Source: Asparagopsis taxiformis (taxonomy: Eukaryota > Rhodophyta > Florideophyceae > Bonnemaisoniales > Bonnemaisoniaceae). From it: a DNA stretch of 64,000 bases. How positions within the stretch are numbered: position 1 is the first letter of the stretch; every line of letters begins with the position of its first letter. Shown one piece after another: positions 39,053-48,900 of this stretch. Both the position numbers and the translations under genes were made by a program. The notes below the pieces were generated by a model that saw nothing but the letters and a program-made list of their open reading frames with translations, made no database searches and had not been told where the DNA came from. The stretch spans positions 62,001 through 126,000 of the forward strand of contig JALQPE010001878.1 in NCBI GenBank assembly GCA_030407315.1, written 5' to 3'.

Positions 39053-39852
39053 TGTAATCCCAGCAATCTCAGTTCGTTCAATCGGTTCTCTGTTCAAATG
39101 TTGTGTAGACGATGAAATCCACAATTGTGGTACCTCCAAGTGCGCTACCCGTCTCTCGGCTTCCTCTCATATACTGTCCGGACAAGACATCCCCTACGTA
39201 CCTTCAGTCCTGATGAACCTTACGCTGCAGCCACTCAGCACCTCTGACTCTGATCCTGATACCTTCACAAAGCGTTTAGCCCTTTCCATCAATCTACACC
39301 TAATAGTATGTACCTCTAGCGCATATAATGCAATCGAACCCGTTTAGCTCACCACGTCAATTATCATGCATATTCAAACAACCTATTTCATCCACACTCT
39401 CCACCTCGCTTCTTCTTCCATACCATTGATTCCTATCAATCGATTCTACGTGAGTTTTATACATTTACTATGATCCACCTCTTCTACAAGTCTGAAAAAT
39501 TCATTTCTACACTAACTTTTGCTACTCACAAATAAATGGTTCCCGTCCAGGCCGCTGCCTGAATTTCTTCCTATTGGCGTACTCGGCAGGAAAGGATTCA
39601 TGGGCTATTTAAACGGTGATCATATGAATGGTTTTCAATGTGCTCCAATGGACCATTCACCAATGAACATCAATATGAATTCATTTCAACTACCTATTCA
39701 CTACTACGATTCAGTTTTCTTGCATACCAAATCTCATTGCCTTCCTACCCTAGTCGATTCAAAATGCTTCCTCCTCGTCAGTTGATCAATATTCCTTACA
39801 ACGAGCAGGTCCTCTGGACATCCTAAAGTTGGTTACTTAACCTTAACTATTG
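39053..39852. other. AT-rich intergenic region
   Basis: About 800 bp upstream of the pseudogene start and downstream of the transposase remnant. Short ORFs on the plus strand have no recognisable content. The promoter of the pseudogene would lie here; nothing specific is seen. Confidence 0.5.
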
Positions 39853-40005
39853 ATGAATTTGCTGTAAGAAAACAAATCATTACAGCAGCCACAATTTTAC
39901 CCGGTAAAAATTCTTACTGATGTTTTACCGGGTAAAAAAATCGTCGGCCACTGCAAGGAAACGGTTCCTTACAGCAAAGTCATCGTAACGATGACTTTGC
40001 TGTAA
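39853..40005. repeat. Truncated module A fold-back
   Basis: The right half is a perfect hairpin of TTACAGCAAAGTCATCGT with its complement (39,970-40,005). The centre has two opposing core palindromes (ACCCGGT 39,899; ACCGGGT 39,927), each flanked by TTTT/AAAA. The left hairpin is reduced to GATGAATTTGCTGTAAG. It lies between the type II dioxygenase 5' end and the transposase 3' end, matching the 59,375 array of module B. Confidence 0.88.
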
Positions 40006-40126
40006 GCATACCTCCCTCCATCCTCTCAGATCCGCTCCCCACTACTTCGCACCAATCCACCATCGCCCTAGAGTGTACAATTCATATGTGATGCATCTGG
40101 TTATTCATTTTATTCTTCTCTAAAAA

Positions 40127-41030
40127 TCATGCAGCCCTCGGTGGAAATCCGTCTTGCCTACATAGTGCGTATATCTCTCCGCCCCCCAGCACTCCGAATC
40201 CGTGCCTTACCTCCCTCATGTTCTCATCATATTCGCATACACTCCCATTGCAATAGTGCATAGCAAACACCTCAGTGACTCCCTCACTCATCTCCACAAT
40301 TACTGTTCGTCGCCTCTCTTCGACCTTGAACACTCCTTCATCAGTTTTTTGCAAACCCAGGCAAACTCCATAAGCTGTACCTTGCTCATCTCTCGCACTC
40401 TCGTTCCTCAGGATAAAGAACAATAAAAAACCGCGGTTCATAATTAATTCTTCCCCGCATTGTCTCTGATGTGAGACGAGACGCCGGGTACAGAATCGCT
40501 TGTGAAGTTGCACCATCCTCACATGTCCTCTGTTCAGGGCAAACAGCATGGATGATAGCTCCTGATTCTAGAGAGCCAGACCTCTGCACTGTTTTCCTTC
40601 CCCACTCTGTCGTAGTGCTTCTAGAAACTCTTCTCACCCATTCGGCATACTTTCCACACCCGCTTGTTCTGCTTCCGTACCTTTCGGTAAAGAACCGTTT
40701 GAAAACACCTACAGCGCCCTCTGCCATATCACATTTTCCATTCATGTACTCCTTGACCTCGTCAATAGATATACCTCCATGCCCTCTCCACGTCACAATT
40801 TCACCATCCGCCGACAATATCTTTCCTCGACGCTGGGAGAGAAGCTGGAGAACCGGTTCCTGGAAGCAGTTTTTCACTACCTCGTCTTCCACATCTATTT
40901 CTCTCCCTAGCTCCTGTGAAAGAACATTGACCATTTGAGAGCATTCGGACGAGGACCAATGTTGTGGCTCCATACCGATTTCGCGCAAAACAATGGCCAC
41001 TCTCGTCTGCCCACTACCGAGTTTGAGGTT
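40127..41030 (-). pseudogene. 3' remnant of a CACTA/TNP2-like transposase gene (module A)
   Basis: About 300 codons homologous to the C-terminal quarter of the 1,233-aa transposase at 60,029-63,730. Shared blocks include 'VAIVLREIG---QHWSSSEC', 'CF--PV--L-S-R', 'ITRWRG'-like WRG, 'PGSIIQAVC'-like SGAIIHAVC, and the ending CRQDGFPPRAA against TREDGYPPRSA. A frameshift near 40,395-40,410 switches frames. Homology stops near 41,010-41,030, where the GGCAGT repeat cluster begins, so the catalytic part is missing. The gene is dead. Confidence 0.85.
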
Positions 41031-41040
41031 AAAAAATGTA

Positions 41041-41400
41041 GTAAATTTACTGCCTGAGGCAGTAAAAATCACTGCCTGAGCAATGTAGTGCCTGAGGCAG
41101 TAAAATTACTATTTTAATTTTTTCAGTTCTAGTGCCGCAGGCAGTAAAATACAAAATTTCCTGGCAGTACGGTATGTAGCAGAATTCAGTACTGTACGAT
41201 AGCAAATTCTAGTAATTTTTGCTGGTACCACAGGGCAGTAGTGCAATGCAGTGATTTTTGATGATTTCTGCAATGGAATGTACTGCCGTACAGTACTGCC
41301 CTGGCAAATGACCTGGCATTAGAATCAGGCAGTAAAATATACTGGCTCCGGCAGTGAATTGTACTGCCTGCAAGTACTGCCTTGATAGTAATTGGTGATT
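41041..41400. repeat. Cluster of ACTGCC/GGCAGT palindromes
   Basis: About a dozen ACTGCC or GGCAGT motifs in both orientations in 360 bp of AT-rich DNA, including the perfect palindrome TTACTGCCTGAGGCAGTAA near 41,048 and ACTGCCGTACAGTACTGCC near 41,281. They sit exactly at the breakpoint of the truncated transposase and upstream of the coiled-coil gene. Distinct from the TACC(C/G)GGTA family. Confidence 0.85.
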
Positions 41401-41709
41401 GGTATTTTCTGAGATTCAATGTTGCAATAGTTGTCCAGGATAGGGTTGTACAATGTGTTCGCATGTGAGTTCAAGTAGAGAAGAGAGGAAACTATTCTGA
41501 AGCTACTAGTAGTGAGAAGTGTAGAGGATGCATGGTCACATGGAAATGACCGTTACAAAAAAGGTAGGAGAAAATCGGTCGTTTTCCGAGGATATGAGTA
41601 GAGTAGTTGGCATTATTTGTTACTATTGCTAGCATTCTAGTTCCAGGAAAAGCGTTTGGAGTGACACTCTGCGATTGGAACGAGAGGCGAAGGCGAATTT
41701 TGACGGAAG

Positions 41710-43233
41710 ATGGAATCTCAGCGTCGTGAGGAAAATCCAAATGACTGCCTAGCAGGGATTATTCGAGAGGGATTCAGGACAGTGACTGGGGAAGTTCGTC
41801 GTATTGGGGAGAGGATGGATGAAATCGACGATGATCGAACGTCCCAACGCCAGCAAATCGAAAAGCTGATGAGTCGCGTCGAGTTTATTGTAACGGAACT
41901 ACAGGGTGTGAAAGACATCTGTGATGGTTTATTACAGCAGAGTCAGGGCACTTCGAAGAAGGGGATGACTGACAAGGACAGGGACCGTTTGCGCATCTCG
42001 CAGTCAGCAGAACTATCGTTTTCTTACAATTTTCTGTGTGCAGTATTTGGAACTGTTGTACCTTTGCTGGTCGACAAGATTGATGCTGGGGCGACAATTT
42101 ACACCAACCAAGGAATCTACGACCTCCGTGGTTGCAGGTTGCTCTCTGCAATGATGTTTGCGAAGCAGAGCAATGACAAGAGGGATGTGTTCCAATCAAA
42201 CACCGGGAAGAACAACATCGAGCTTCGATTCCAAGTGGTGATGTCTCTCCTGCGGAACATTCAGAAGGAAAAGTCGGGTACAGGCCGTACAGTGGAAGGC
42301 TCGAGCTCTGGACGCGATTCGAATGCGTTCAACGTCTGGAAGGAGAACAAGTACATTCCGGACAAAATAATCGAAGAAGTTGTTTATGGTGCCACTGGCG
42401 ATGGCCGAAACCAGCCTGCAGGAAGCATTGACGGAGGGGCTAGGAAGCGGAGGAAAACAGATGGAAATGGTGGACAGTTGAGCAAGCGTGAAATATCTTT
42501 GGCTGTTACGAAAGTTGCGCTGACAAAGGTGCTCGGTTTCCTGAACAAGTCTAGAGAGCAGGTGCGCCATCGATTCCTTGTCGAACTGGGGTTCGCTCTA
42601 GTGTTGGAAACGGACGCCTCTATCACTTTCGAGTTTCCAACTCACGATCTCATTCGAGATATGGATGTTATCCCCGATACCCGTGTGACCAACGGAAATC
42701 TAAGGCCTGAGGAACGGAAAGTTGTGGATGACAAGAATTCCGAGATCTTGATACAATTCATCGCTGAGCGGAAAGAGATGGTTGTCATCATTCAGTACGA
42801 AGTCGAGATATCGGGATGTGTGGCCAAAAGGATGATTCGAAGGAGAATCAATATCCTGGAGGTAGCCCTGAACACTGCAATTGCTTTCCTTCAATGCACG
42901 AGTAGAATGGTTTTCCTGCGACGTTCCTGCAATTCACTCAGATTTGTCTATGCAATCGCTTCCGGGATTCTAGGAATTTTCAAGGTACAATCAGGTCAGA
43001 CCTTCGAAGAAAGTGTACAAGACGAGCTCAAACAATTAGGAAAGGCGATGTTGCCGAGTGACCGAATCTGTAAGAGGCATCTCTGTGAAGATGTACTGAC
43101 AATTACTAACGAAAAATTCGATGAACAACACTTGGAACAGCGTAGTACCGCGTTTGAGGAGGATAGCGGACATGGAAATGAAGAAGATGGGAGTGAAAGC
43201 TACGTTGAAGTTTTCCTTGATGAGGAAGATTGA
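41710..43233 (+). CDS. Coiled-coil-like protein of unknown function (507 aa)
   Basis: ATG at 41,710. Residues about 15-75 (RTVTGEVRRIGERMDEIDDD and following) have heptad-like hydrophobics with many charges and probably form a coiled coil. A mid-protein basic segment, GGARKRRKTDGN (about residue 243), could be a nuclear localisation signal. The C-terminus is acidic (EEDSGHGNEEDGSE). No enzymatic or DNA-binding motif was recognised. It is divergent from the transposase remnant and so may be the module's second transposition protein, by analogy with the two-protein TNPA/TNPD arrangement of CACTA elements. That is inference; the equivalent place in module B lies beyond 64,000. The only copy in this window. 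Confidence 0.7.
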   Translation: MESQRREENPNDCLAGIIREGFRTVTGEVRRIGERMDEIDDDRTSQRQQIEKLMSRVEFIVTELQGVKDICDGLLQQSQGTSKKGMTDKDRDRLRISQSAELSFSYNFLCAVFGTVVPLLVDKIDAGATIYTNQGIYDLRGCRLLSAMMFAKQSNDKRDVFQSNTGKNNIELRFQVVMSLLRNIQKEKSGTGRTVEGSSSGRDSNAFNVWKENKYIPDKIIEEVVYGATGDGRNQPAGSIDGGARKRRKTDGNGGQLSKREISLAVTKVALTKVLGFLNKSREQVRHRFLVELGFALVLETDASITFEFPTHDLIRDMDVIPDTRVTNGNLRPEERKVVDDKNSEILIQFIAERKEMVVIIQYEVEISGCVAKRMIRRRINILEVALNTAIAFLQCTSRMVFLRRSCNSLRFVYAIASGILGIFKVQSGQTFEESVQDELKQLGKAMLPSDRICKRHLCEDVLTITNEKFDEQHLEQRSTAFEEDSGHGNEEDGSESYVEVFLDEED

Positions 43234-43838
43234 TAATGGAGGCGTAGAAGTAAAGTTTCATAGCCTTTGAAGGGAACCGACTACTACGAGAGACTTAAGA
43301 GAAATAAAAACCTTTAGATGTGAAACTGTCTAGGATGTGCGTGGAAAAGGTGCACCGCAGCATGCTACGTACTACATGGTGTACTGGAAACAATAGCTAT
43401 CGTTCTTTTTTTTCAGCTCACTCTGCGACTAGAAAGCGTCATGTCTACTACGGTTAAGAGTTTTACCCTGTCATTGAGCACGCCTCTAGTACCTTCGGGG
43501 CCTGTGCAGTCCCATCCAATGCCGTAGCTCCACCTGGCAGAGTAGTGCGGAAAATAATACCGGGTATTATTTTGAGGAATATTTTGCCAAGTGGAGGGCA
43601 ATCATTCGTACCGACTACAGGCGATCCCTGGACGAAACCTAAGAATAATACCCGGTATTATTTTCAGGGATATTTTGCCAAGTGGAGAGCAATCATTGTT
43701 ACAGAATGCAGACAGTCCCTGGACGAAGGAACAGGCCAGAAAGATACGGAGCATGTATCGATGGATACCATCGACTTAATCGAGGTTGACTAACTCTAAA
43801 CAGTCTTGTAGACCCATCTAGAAAAGATAGAAAACGTT
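43234..43838. other. Convergent intergenic region at the module A/B boundary
   Basis: About 600 bp between two gene 3' ends. It holds two core palindromes (43,552-43,740) and otherwise nothing recognised. If the modules are separate elements their junction should be here, but I find no terminal inverted repeats. Confidence 0.5.
43552..43740. repeat. Two-copy palindromic repeat (module B type)
   Basis: AATAATACCGGGTATTATT (core at 43,559) and AATAATACCCGGTATTATT (core at 43,650), 91 bp apart. Each is followed by related sequence containing ATATTTTGCCAAGTGGAG and 'GCAATCATT'. The central base is flipped between copies (CGG against CCG). Confidence 0.9.
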
Positions 43839-45227
43839 TTACTCGGAGGCGACATTGTGTACGGTAGGATGAGGTGCATCGACAGGGGAACTATTCTGTC
43901 CAACGATAACGTCATGTCCAATTGTGTCTAGCTCGCTGCAGATGGTGTGTCCACTGAAAATGCATGCTGGGAGGTTCAAGTATGCAGTTCCCAACACAAC
44001 ATTCTTGAGAACGCGCTCGAAAGTTCCATATGGACGAGGGCCTTGAACAGGTTTCCAGGTCAGTGAGAACGAGTTGGCCAGTTTGAAATTTTTGCTGTCC
44101 GGCAGCTCAAAGTTCTCTTGCATTTCTCGACTTGAGAGGAAGCGAGCTTCCAAAGGATACGAATAGCTGCAATTGACATAGTCGTACTCATCAGATTCTC
44201 GAGTAAGAACGACAGTACTACTCATGTTTTCAGATCTCCTGTATAAAGAGGAACCAACAAGAACAGCCTTTGTAGATGGAATAGAATCTTCTGAAGCACT
44301 GTCTGCTAGAGTTCCCAAAACTCTAATGACAGAAGACCCAGAATCGTGTCGTGTTTTCTTCCACTTGAGGATAGTAGAGTTCGTGCATGTAGACATGGAA
44401 GGAGCTAAAGTATTGCAGAGGTCATAGTATGTTCCAAAGTGGATCGATAGCTCTTTATCTCTCCCAGTTGAAATTCGAACCGCCTCGACGCTCGGCAGGA
44501 AAATTGTGTTTGGGTTGTTCTTCTCTTCGCATAGCCTGGAAAGTTGTAAAAACTGTTCAAGCGAGCAATCTGCTCTTGCCGTCACATAGTCTTGCACCAA
44601 GGAGCTCACTTCCCGGCCTGTTTCAGACTTCGTGATTTTGGAGGACAGGGGTTTGTCCAGTTTTAAGCCAACTCTCTGGAACAGGTAGTCGCACACAATG
44701 TTTCCGAAGATGGGTCCAGTAGCGCTTGATGAACCGCGACAGTTGAAAATCTGCCTTTCGAGGTAGGATACCTTTTGAAACAGCTTGGATATGTCCTCAT
44801 TGATGTTAGGACCAGGAGGACTCTCATCGCAAACTAAGCGCGGCTCGGACTTAGATCGACTCAACATGTTTTCTTTGCAGTCTTTTTTATGGAAACTGTC
44901 TTCACCCGCCGACGAGATCGTCTGCTCTAGTGCTAGTTGCTCTCCAAACCTCCAACGTAGCATGTTTCCAGAGTCAATGTCCAGCAGCGAATTGTTCTTG
45001 AATAATTTTGCTGTAGAGACTGACTGGTCGAAACCGTGTTCAGATTGATATTGCAGCGTAACAAACAAGTTTCCAGTCAAACGATGTTCTCCGGACGCGT
45101 CCGGCTTGGCAGTACTCAAAACTTTGGCGCCCCACCAAACCTTTTTCTGTTTCCTTCCTCTCGTTCGTAAACTCCATTCTACTTCAATGACTGATCCTTC
45201 GGAGACAAACTCTGTTGGGTCTTGCAT
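43839..45227 (-). CDS. Conserved protein with possible SH3/Tudor-like N-terminal barrel (module B copy)
   Basis: 462 aa from an ATG at 45,227. Homologue of 188-1549. N-terminal SVIEVEWSLRTRGRKQKKVW continues into WGAKV, then a SEHGFD block and 'DIDSGNMLRWRFGEQ'. The similarity between copies is spread over the whole length, with substitutions rather than breaks, which argues for selection on the protein. The partner gene is the divergent ParB-MTase-SET gene, 731 bp away. A chromatin-reader role is only a suggestion from the fold-like pattern and the company it keeps. Confidence 0.72.
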   Translation of the reverse strand: MQDPTEFVSEGSVIEVEWSLRTRGRKQKKVWWGAKVLSTAKPDASGEHRLTGNLFVTLQYQSEHGFDQSVSTAKLFKNNSLLDIDSGNMLRWRFGEQLALEQTISSAGEDSFHKKDCKENMLSRSKSEPRLVCDESPPGPNINEDISKLFQKVSYLERQIFNCRGSSSATGPIFGNIVCDYLFQRVGLKLDKPLSSKITKSETGREVSSLVQDYVTARADCSLEQFLQLSRLCEEKNNPNTIFLPSVEAVRISTGRDKELSIHFGTYYDLCNTLAPSMSTCTNSTILKWKKTRHDSGSSVIRVLGTLADSASEDSIPSTKAVLVGSSLYRRSENMSSTVVLTRESDEYDYVNCSYSYPLEARFLSSREMQENFELPDSKNFKLANSFSLTWKPVQGPRPYGTFERVLKNVVLGTAYLNLPACIFSGHTICSELDTIGHDVIVGQNSSPVDAPHPTVHNVASE

Positions 45228-45958
45228 AATGGGTATTCCCAGGAAAAGAATGGAAGAGGTATCGACTGAGGAAACAGGAAAGATGACGAAACTGTACAGC
45301 TTGTATCCGTGTGGAATGATAGAGAGAAAATTGGTAGGTTACTATTTTTATACTTGCATAACTCGTAACGGTTATAAATTACTAACACCTGTCCCAAGCG
45401 ACATGGGAGACCAACATCGTGATGATCATCTCTCTTGAACATTCATCACCATATAATAAAGATCTTATTCCGAGCTGCTCGAAGCCATTACCAGTAGATT
45501 GGGTGTATTTTTCGCTGTGGCAATATAACGGAACCTAGACGTGTATGTATAAAGAGACGCAGGGATCGAGAATGATGCAGTGAAATCAATGTGTATATTT
45601 ATATACTGGTTGTAAGAACGAGTCTACAAGTTCGAACAGAAGATGAAGTCCTCTCAAGAGATTGGTTTTGAAATCTCCGATGGCAGATTTCAAACTCAAT
45701 CTCTCGAGGGGACTTCAAATTCAAAACAAAAATGGAAATGTCCGTTGGCGAAATAATTGTATTGAAAGGCCGCCGAAGAACCTAATTATTCCTCATTACG
45801 TACCCTACCTAGCCAAAGTATACCTGAAAATATTCAGGTTAACTCTTTAACTGTGCATTTAAGGTTTATCAAGATTGTTGCCGAAGGTTTTTAACGCCAG
45901 GTAGGAGAGAAGATTGTTTTCTGCTGGTGGCTGATTGAGGTGAAGAATCTATTTCTCG
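45228..45958. promoter_or_regulatory. Divergent intergenic region with a fold-back
   Basis: 731 AT-rich bp containing the promoters of both flanking genes. No TACC(C/G)GGTA palindrome. It contains the inverted repeat at 45,645-45,716. The ATG at 45,959 (CGATGGCC) follows about 50 bp of sequence without an upstream ATG. Confidence 0.45.
45645..45716. repeat. 72-bp inverted repeat in the divergent promoter
   Basis: Left arm begins GAAGTCCTCTCAAGAGATTG and right arm ends CAATCTCTCGAGGGGACTTC. The arms are about 32 bp with few mismatches and an ~8-bp loop. Could be an operator-like or hairpin element, or a small MITE remnant. Confidence 0.75.
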
Positions 45959-48900
45959 ATGGCCTCTGAGAAGAGAAATCCAGCGAGCACCTCTGGGCGT
46001 CCCCTTCATGGTGAGCGGCGCAATGGGCTATTGCACATCGACCCATTCAAGATCAAAAGATATGTCGAGATTCGAGAAATCGACTACAGGCACGTCGATG
46101 TTATTGCCGAGAGCATTCAGGTTTACGGCTACAATGACAACAACCCAATTACCGGTCGGATCATTGACGGTGATGTACAGGTGCTGGATGGTGCGCATCG
46201 TTCGAAAGCTGTAATCAAGCTCATAGAGAACGGTGAGCTTCCGCGTGATTTCACTGTTCCTATGATTGAAGAAGAAGTCGACATATCTCCGATTACAAGT
46301 GCTGCTTTCCTTCTAGATAGTGTGAAAGCATCAAACGCGAACGATATGGCATCCAGGCAGAAGAGGATGACTTTCATTGAGTACCTGAATCTTACTTTGG
46401 ATCTTAGAGATGGGTACTGGGAGCGAAACGCAGGTGAAAAACAAGGGAGCTCAAGCATGGTTACAATTCGCGACGTGAATATGCCATCCATTAGGCGATG
46501 GCTCGCCGTGGGATCTCAGCGCGAAGATTTGGCAGAAACTGTGCTGAGGCAGCCACAGTACGAGAGTTGCTTGTCAATTCTTCGTGTGCTTCGCCCCTAC
46601 AGTCGCATAGAAGAACCCAATCCCAAAATGGTTCGCTGTCTGTGGCAGTTGTTCTGTATTGTATGGGGAAGGCCGGTTGAAGTTCAGAACAATTTTGCGA
46701 TGAAGGAGTTTCCCACATCTCTCGAGAAAAGAGCATCAGTCGGCGAGCAGTTGTTTGGGATGTCTACAAGTGGTGAAATTGCTTCTCCATTGTGTCGCGA
46801 AGTCCTCACCTGTGAGTATTTTCGTTCTGGAAGAAGTGCACAGGGTAGAACATTAACAGAAGAAGACAAAGTATTTGGAAGGCTGATGTTTATGATTTCA
46901 TTTGTGCACATTGCCCTCACTAGACGCAGAAATGCACCCATTCGCCGGGGTAGGAAGCGTCGTAGAACTGGGAGGGATACAGAGACTTCTACATTCGCCC
47001 CTTTCCAGCGCACAAGAGCAAACGGAGAGTCTGTGGGTGTCGTTTTGGAAAGGGTCATGTCTGCCTGGGATACAACAGCGATGATTCTGGGCTTCGAAAG
47101 CGCCTACATGATGTGTCGCCCATACATGGTTTTCGACTCTGAGAAATTCCAATTCATCTGTCTTGCTAATCGTACTGACGGGTGGGCACATCCTGACCAC
47201 TACTCAGATCTTCTGCTTCCGTCCCCGGTAGTGAAACTCCGCGAGAATGCAGGTTATCCAGGCACTTTGGATATCTCTGTTGATGCAAGGTTGAGGTCTT
47301 TGACAGAAGCCGTACTAGTGTCTGTGTATGACTGTATGATAGGCATTGATGTATTCGGATCAAGTACGAACCAGATGGAAGGGCTGCGCACTAAATTTTT
47401 CCATCAGCCTGACCGGTTCGGATTGAACGCCTTCATCGAAGCAAGAATAGAACAATCCATCGCATTGGATGGTCACGAAAGACTCAAGGTATGGAAGAAC
47501 TGGAACCGTGAAATGCGTGTGAAGCCAGTTGATGTCTGCGACTTGAAAATTCTCTACGAGACTGAACAGCGCAACGCAGCATCCAGATCTCTTTCTCGAG
47601 AAAGAGATCGTCTTGAGTCGAATGAATCAATGCAGCACAGCACTCGCCGTTTAGGTACAGGTGGAAGGAAACCTACCAATGACTCTGGATCCCAGTATAC
47701 ATCCAGCATGGATGGGAGGGCTTCGTCCGCAGTGGACACGGTTATGCAAGATGTTGCGGAGGATACACCGTCAGCGGAGGCAGTGGGTGAGGAAGAGGGG
47801 GTACCGGATCATATTGTGCAATTGAAAAAGGTCATGAAGAGATTTTGCGTGGCTTACAACTGTACAGCCTCGAGGTTAGTGCACCGGGTTAACACTGATT
47901 CCATTGGCATGCTTTCAGGGAATACTATTGATGGACAAGCACAACTTGTGCTCACCGATCCACCCTTCAACACGCGGAGGGAGAAAGGCAAGACCAATTC
48001 AGACTATGATGACATCAATAGCGCACAAATGTTTCGTACTGGAAAGGACATTTCTCGAATGCTGCGCCCTGGAGGACATGCCCTGATATTTTCCAGTATC
48101 AAACAGTTGGTTGGGTGGGGAGAAGCTCTTCAAAATGCAGAAAGCGGGGAACAATCCATGCGTACAGACGATGTTCCTCTCATTCTAAGCCGTCGTCCCT
48201 ACGTATTCATCCAAAACCCAATGAACAAATCGTGTTCATTACACAACATTCACGAGTTTGTTGTGCACAGTTTCAAACGTGGGATGGGAGCTGCCGCGTT
48301 TGAAATGGTTGATTATTCTTTGCATAACCGTGACCTTTCACGACATCCAGGGTACGTGAACGCAATCGACAACTGCCCAAAGCTCGGACCTGGTGAGTCA
48401 TTGAACTTCGAAGACAAAAGGCTACGTGCGGAGCAGAAGCCTCTGTCCATACTTCGAGAGCTTATTTCAAGGTTTTCAAAGCCAGGAGACATTGTGGTAG
48501 ATCTATTCTCCGGAACGTATTCTACTGCAATAGCTTGCATGACAATGAGAGATGGTCTGTATCGCAAGTTTATTGGATGTGAAAAAGACGCCACATGCCA
48601 TGGATCAGCTCAGCCGTTGTTGCTGGATTGCTTTGTTAGGCAAGGTCGAGATGGAGTTTTTGGGGAGGCAACCAAAAATGACATATCGAGTATTCTCGCT
48701 AACAAAGAATGGAATTACTCGATAAGGAGCAATGTAGGAAGTGAAAGACTTCGACATCGAAGTGATGCGCCTGATGGATTCCCGTCGGTATCTTCACTAC
48801 CACTGCATATGTTGCGATTTGTCTCCTCTGTTGCGCGGGATCAAAGCATGCTCCGAAGACTTGCCGAAGTCCCAATGAATGAATGGGGCGTAGAAGATTT

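Larger units (their letters stand above)
1..43233. other. Module A: first copy of the epigenetic-enzyme gene set (putative large DNA transposon)
   Basis: Gene order is Tudor-like (-), ParB-methyltransferase-SET (+), two ParB-dioxygenase genes (-), transposase (-), coiled-coil protein (+). Omitting the two LTR elements, the module is about 18.7 kb. It is decayed: the methyltransferase gene is frame-split, one dioxygenase gene has stops, a frameshift and two insertions, and the transposase is reduced to its 3' part. The shared order with module B is directly visible. That it is a mobile unit is inferred from the transposase; termini and target duplication were not found. Confidence 0.55.

Noticed and set aside
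43234..43838. Terminal inverted repeats marking the module A/B junction
   Set aside because: I compared this spacer with positions 1-187 and 63,731-64,000 and found no convincing matching ends. The short CACTGTAAT match at 63,828 belongs to the fold-back arm and is too short to call.
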